From Erythrocercus mccallii (lineage: Eukaryota > Chordata > Aves > Passeriformes > Dicruridae), in NCBI GenBank assembly GCA_013397435.1, contig VZRG01000858.1, positions 198,081 through 262,080 on the forward strand: a stretch of 64,000 bases of DNA. The letters are read 5' to 3'. The position numbers and the translations under genes are program-made. The notes beneath the pieces were generated by a model. It searched no databases and had not been told where the DNA came from. It worked only from the letters and a program-made list of their open reading frames with translations. This document shows positions 61,844 to 64,000 of the stretch, piece after piece. The stretch's first letter is position 1. Every line of letters starts with the position of its first letter.

Positions 61844-62037
61844 GGAAAGGAAAGGAAAGGAAAGGAAAGGAAAGGAAAGGAAAGGAAAGGAAAGGAAAGG
61901 AAAGGAAAGGAAAGGAAAGGAAAGGAAAGGAAAGGAANNNNNGGAAAGGAAAGGAAAGGAAAGGAAAGGAAAGGAAAGGAAAGGAAAGGAAAGGAAAGGA
62001 AAGGAAAGGAAAGGAAAGGAAAGGAAAGGAAAGGAAA
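61844..62037. repeat. (GGAAA)n pentanucleotide microsatellite
   Basis: Pure GGAAA units fill the interval, about 38 visible, with one run of five N. All purines lie on the + strand. The open frames here (61840-62058 + with GKERKGKER repeats; 61816-62268 - with SFPFL repeats) are products of the repeat and not genes. The real length is unknown because of the gap. Confidence 0.97.
61938..61942. other. Assembly gap (5 N)
   Basis: Five unknown bases inside the GGAAA array. The sequence before ends GGAA and the sequence after starts GGAAA. Keeping the pentamer phase would need 1, 6, 11... missing bases, not 5. The N count is therefore probably a placeholder and not a measured length. Confidence 0.95.
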
Positions 62038-63129
62038 ACAGTCCCTAATGTGGAGTGATCCCAACAGCAGAGAGAGAATGACTATGAAAGGGAAGCAGAA
62101 GCATTGGGGCGTTAGTGAGCTCAGCATGCTGGGATCTAGACTTTGCAGGAAAGGATGTCCTTTTGTTGCTGCTAAGGGAGACAGGGTAGTCATGGGTTCC
62201 AGGGCTCTTGAGTGGTACAGCACAAGCTGTAGCTCTGCAAACACAGGCAAAAATTCATGTATTTGCAAAGATACAGTAATGTTTGCATTGAGTGCAAGGA
62301 CAGTCTGAGTTTAGCTGATCAAAGGCATCTAACAGTAAATTTAAACCTGTCAGTATAGAAGAAGAGAAACTGGCACAATATCTCTAGAGGAAGTGATCTG
62401 AAAGAGTAAAAAAGCTACAAATACTAAAGTGAATGTTTCTCAAATCAATCTCCTGTATACTTCTTTGGGAGTGTTCAGGAATTGTTCCTGCAATACTAAA
62501 GAGTCCAAGGGAGAAAGCAATTGAAGGTGTTATAAATGGATACATAAAGCAGTTATCTACATCCTATGCAAGATTCAGTATTTCAGGGCTCAATAAGTTA
62601 TCTGCTACTTACTAAAATTACCCAGCTCACCTGTAATTTTTTCTCTGTTGTCCTTTGTAAGCCCACTTTAGGAGGAGATACCTGTCTCATACACATGGTC
62701 TATTAATAAATTGCTCACTAAAATTTTAATAGTGCACATATTTTGCCATCTGTCCAGTAGTTGTCTAAGAACCTCTATAGTACTTTTTGTTAGAAAAACA
62801 GGACCTCTGAATTTTCTTGATGTTATTCTGCATAGTGTAGATGAATTACCTCAATTTCTTAGGTGTCATTTCTTTTTCTAAACTTCCTGTCTGATGTTAC
62901 TCATTGGAGATTTCCGGAGCCTTATAAAGAGTTTGGTACAAGGGCTTTGGTTCTGACAAGGACCAACTCACTTTGTGAGGATAACAAATACATATTTATG
63001 TCATTAAGGGTAGCTGTTTCAGTGTTTAAAAATGTTTTGTTTCATCCCAAGCCTAGGGATGTCTAGGGCTCCAACGTTTCTGGGATGTGCAGAATTTTTA
63101 AACATTAAATTCACCATTCAAATGCATCA

Positions 63130-63431
63130 TAAGTCTTAATAATGTTCTGGATACCTTGAACCATTATTTGCTTTTAAACAAGTTTTCAGCAGAGCTCGTG
63201 CTGCCTTCTTCATTCGGTCCTCCAAATCTCCCATCCTCCTGTCTAAATTATTTTAACTGACATAGTTTCTAATTTACTCTCTCCAGTTGAGAGAGCTCCC
63301 TGTAGCTTGTCTATTTTAGCATTTAATTGCTGTATACTCTCCCAAATTAAATTCTGTAGGGATCCATTTTGCTCTGCTGGTGAAGCAGTGATCTTTTCAT
63401 CTGAGCAAGGTGGTGTGTGCAGGGCTGGCAT
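63130..63431 (-). pseudogene. Coiled-coil ORF fragment, possibly from a non-LTR retrotransposon ORF1
   Basis: A 62-codon - strand frame (63431-63243) carries a heptad-like segment (LQNLIWESIQQLNAKIDKLQ and onwards). After its stop, the neighbouring frame continues with another charged heptad-like segment (RRMGDLEDRMKKAARALLK) to about 63130. The two look like one coiled coil broken by a frameshift. ORF1 proteins of LINEs have this sort of coiled coil, but no RNA-binding domain or 3' tail was seen. A decayed cellular pseudogene or chance are alternatives. Confidence 0.25.
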
Positions 63432-64000
63432 CCCACGCCGGGAGAGGGAGAACTTTGCAGCTCCTCTCTGCTGCTGCCTGGGGGCTTTGTGTCAGGGGAC
63501 AGCTTGCCTCCAAAACAGTCTCCATTTCATCCTGAAGCCAAAGGAGAGGGAATCCCATTGGTTCTCAGTGAGTTTTTAGAGCTGGATAAATTGCTTTGTC
63601 AATTATTTTCTGCCGAAGTTTGCTCCTCCTTAAAATCTGCGTATCTTTGTGAGCTTTTTAGCATTTGCTTTTGCAAAAGATAAAAAGGCAGCCCCTAAAA
63701 GTATCATGCTGTACCTTTTCCTTGTTTGTGAGGAAGACAATAAAAATTATTGTTCCTTTTGACAAAATAATATCCAGTAAGGAAACTTGTTGTCTTCCTT
63801 AGTTAGGTCTTTTTTTGCATAATGTTTGTACAGCGATTACTAATTACTTAATGTATTACTATTAAAGAGGGACCATTTACTACCCTAAATAGTCTTAAAT
63901 AATTAAGAACTTGGGTAGTTTTTGATCAGGTTTCTGCTGAATGGGAACGTTTTCCTGTTGTTTCTCAACGTGTGTATGTGGAAGCACTGGTGACACACAG

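Larger units (their letters stand above)
39686..64000 (+). other. EHBP1: EHBP1 intron, 5' part (at least 24.3 kb)
   Basis: The intron starts with donor GTAAGC and runs past the window end; the next family exon (ESPSGRRK-type) was not found. It contains the mobile-element cluster at 47.6-51.7 kb and an exon-like pair on the opposite strand at 49.09-49.76 kb. AT-rich homeodomain-motif stretches near 53.4-56.1 kb, the (GGAAA)n array and several small repeats are also present. G+C-richer patches at 39.95-40.5, 43.2-43.7, 57.3-58.0 and 60.0-60.6 kb produce overlapping open frames on both strands without recognisable domains. The rest is unassigned. Confidence 0.85.

Noticed and set aside
61816..62268. 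Open frames with GKERK or SFPFL repeats
   Set aside because: Pure translation of the GGAAA microsatellite, interrupted by N.
1..64000. tRNA, rRNA, CRISPR, operon or phage features
   Set aside because: None seen; the spliced EHBP1 exons and avian repeats show a vertebrate intronic region.

Overview
The window reads as vertebrate, almost certainly bird, nuclear DNA: about 60% A+T and overwhelmingly intronic, with one recognisable protein-coding gene on the + strand. The bird assignment rests on a CR1 (chicken repeat 1) 3' end at about 50.40-50.96 kb, LTR material of avian endogenous-retrovirus type, and a generally low density of interspersed repeats. A passerine is possible but is only an impression.

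The gene is EHBP1 (EH domain-binding protein 1). Three short internal exons at 23021-23078, 30519-30614 and 39632-39685 have canonical AG/GT borders and join in frame. They encode about 69 consecutive residues of the N-terminal C2 (NT-C2) domain. The exon with the start codon was not found and should lie upstream. The next exon was not found either, so the intron after 39685 is at least 24.3 kb. The wording of the three exons fits EHBP1 rather than its paralogue EHBP1L1.

Layout. 1-23020: intron, with an LTR-like block on the - strand at about 6.0-6.6 kb and two short perfect hairpins (8.58 and 15.34 kb). 23079-30518: intron with a 51-bp-period minisatellite at 29.28-29.84 kb. 30615-39631: intron with two ~95% identical arms of an inverted repeat (35.39-35.61 and 36.69-36.94 kb). 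39686-64000: intron with a cluster of mobile elements at 47.6-51.7 kb (an ERV remnant, a CR1 fragment, and a solo LTR with a 4-bp target duplication). In the middle of that cluster is a pair of exon-like ORFs on the opposite strand (49.09-49.76 kb). A (GGAAA)n array broken by a five-N assembly gap sits at 61.84-62.04 kb.

Most long open frames are chance or repeat-driven. No rRNA, tRNA, CRISPR, operon or bacterial feature was seen. No clear new biological system was found. The items most worth checking are the antisense exon pair, the inverted repeat in the pre-mRNA, the minisatellite with its flanking direct repeat, and AT-rich homeodomain-site-rich intron stretches that could be regulatory.
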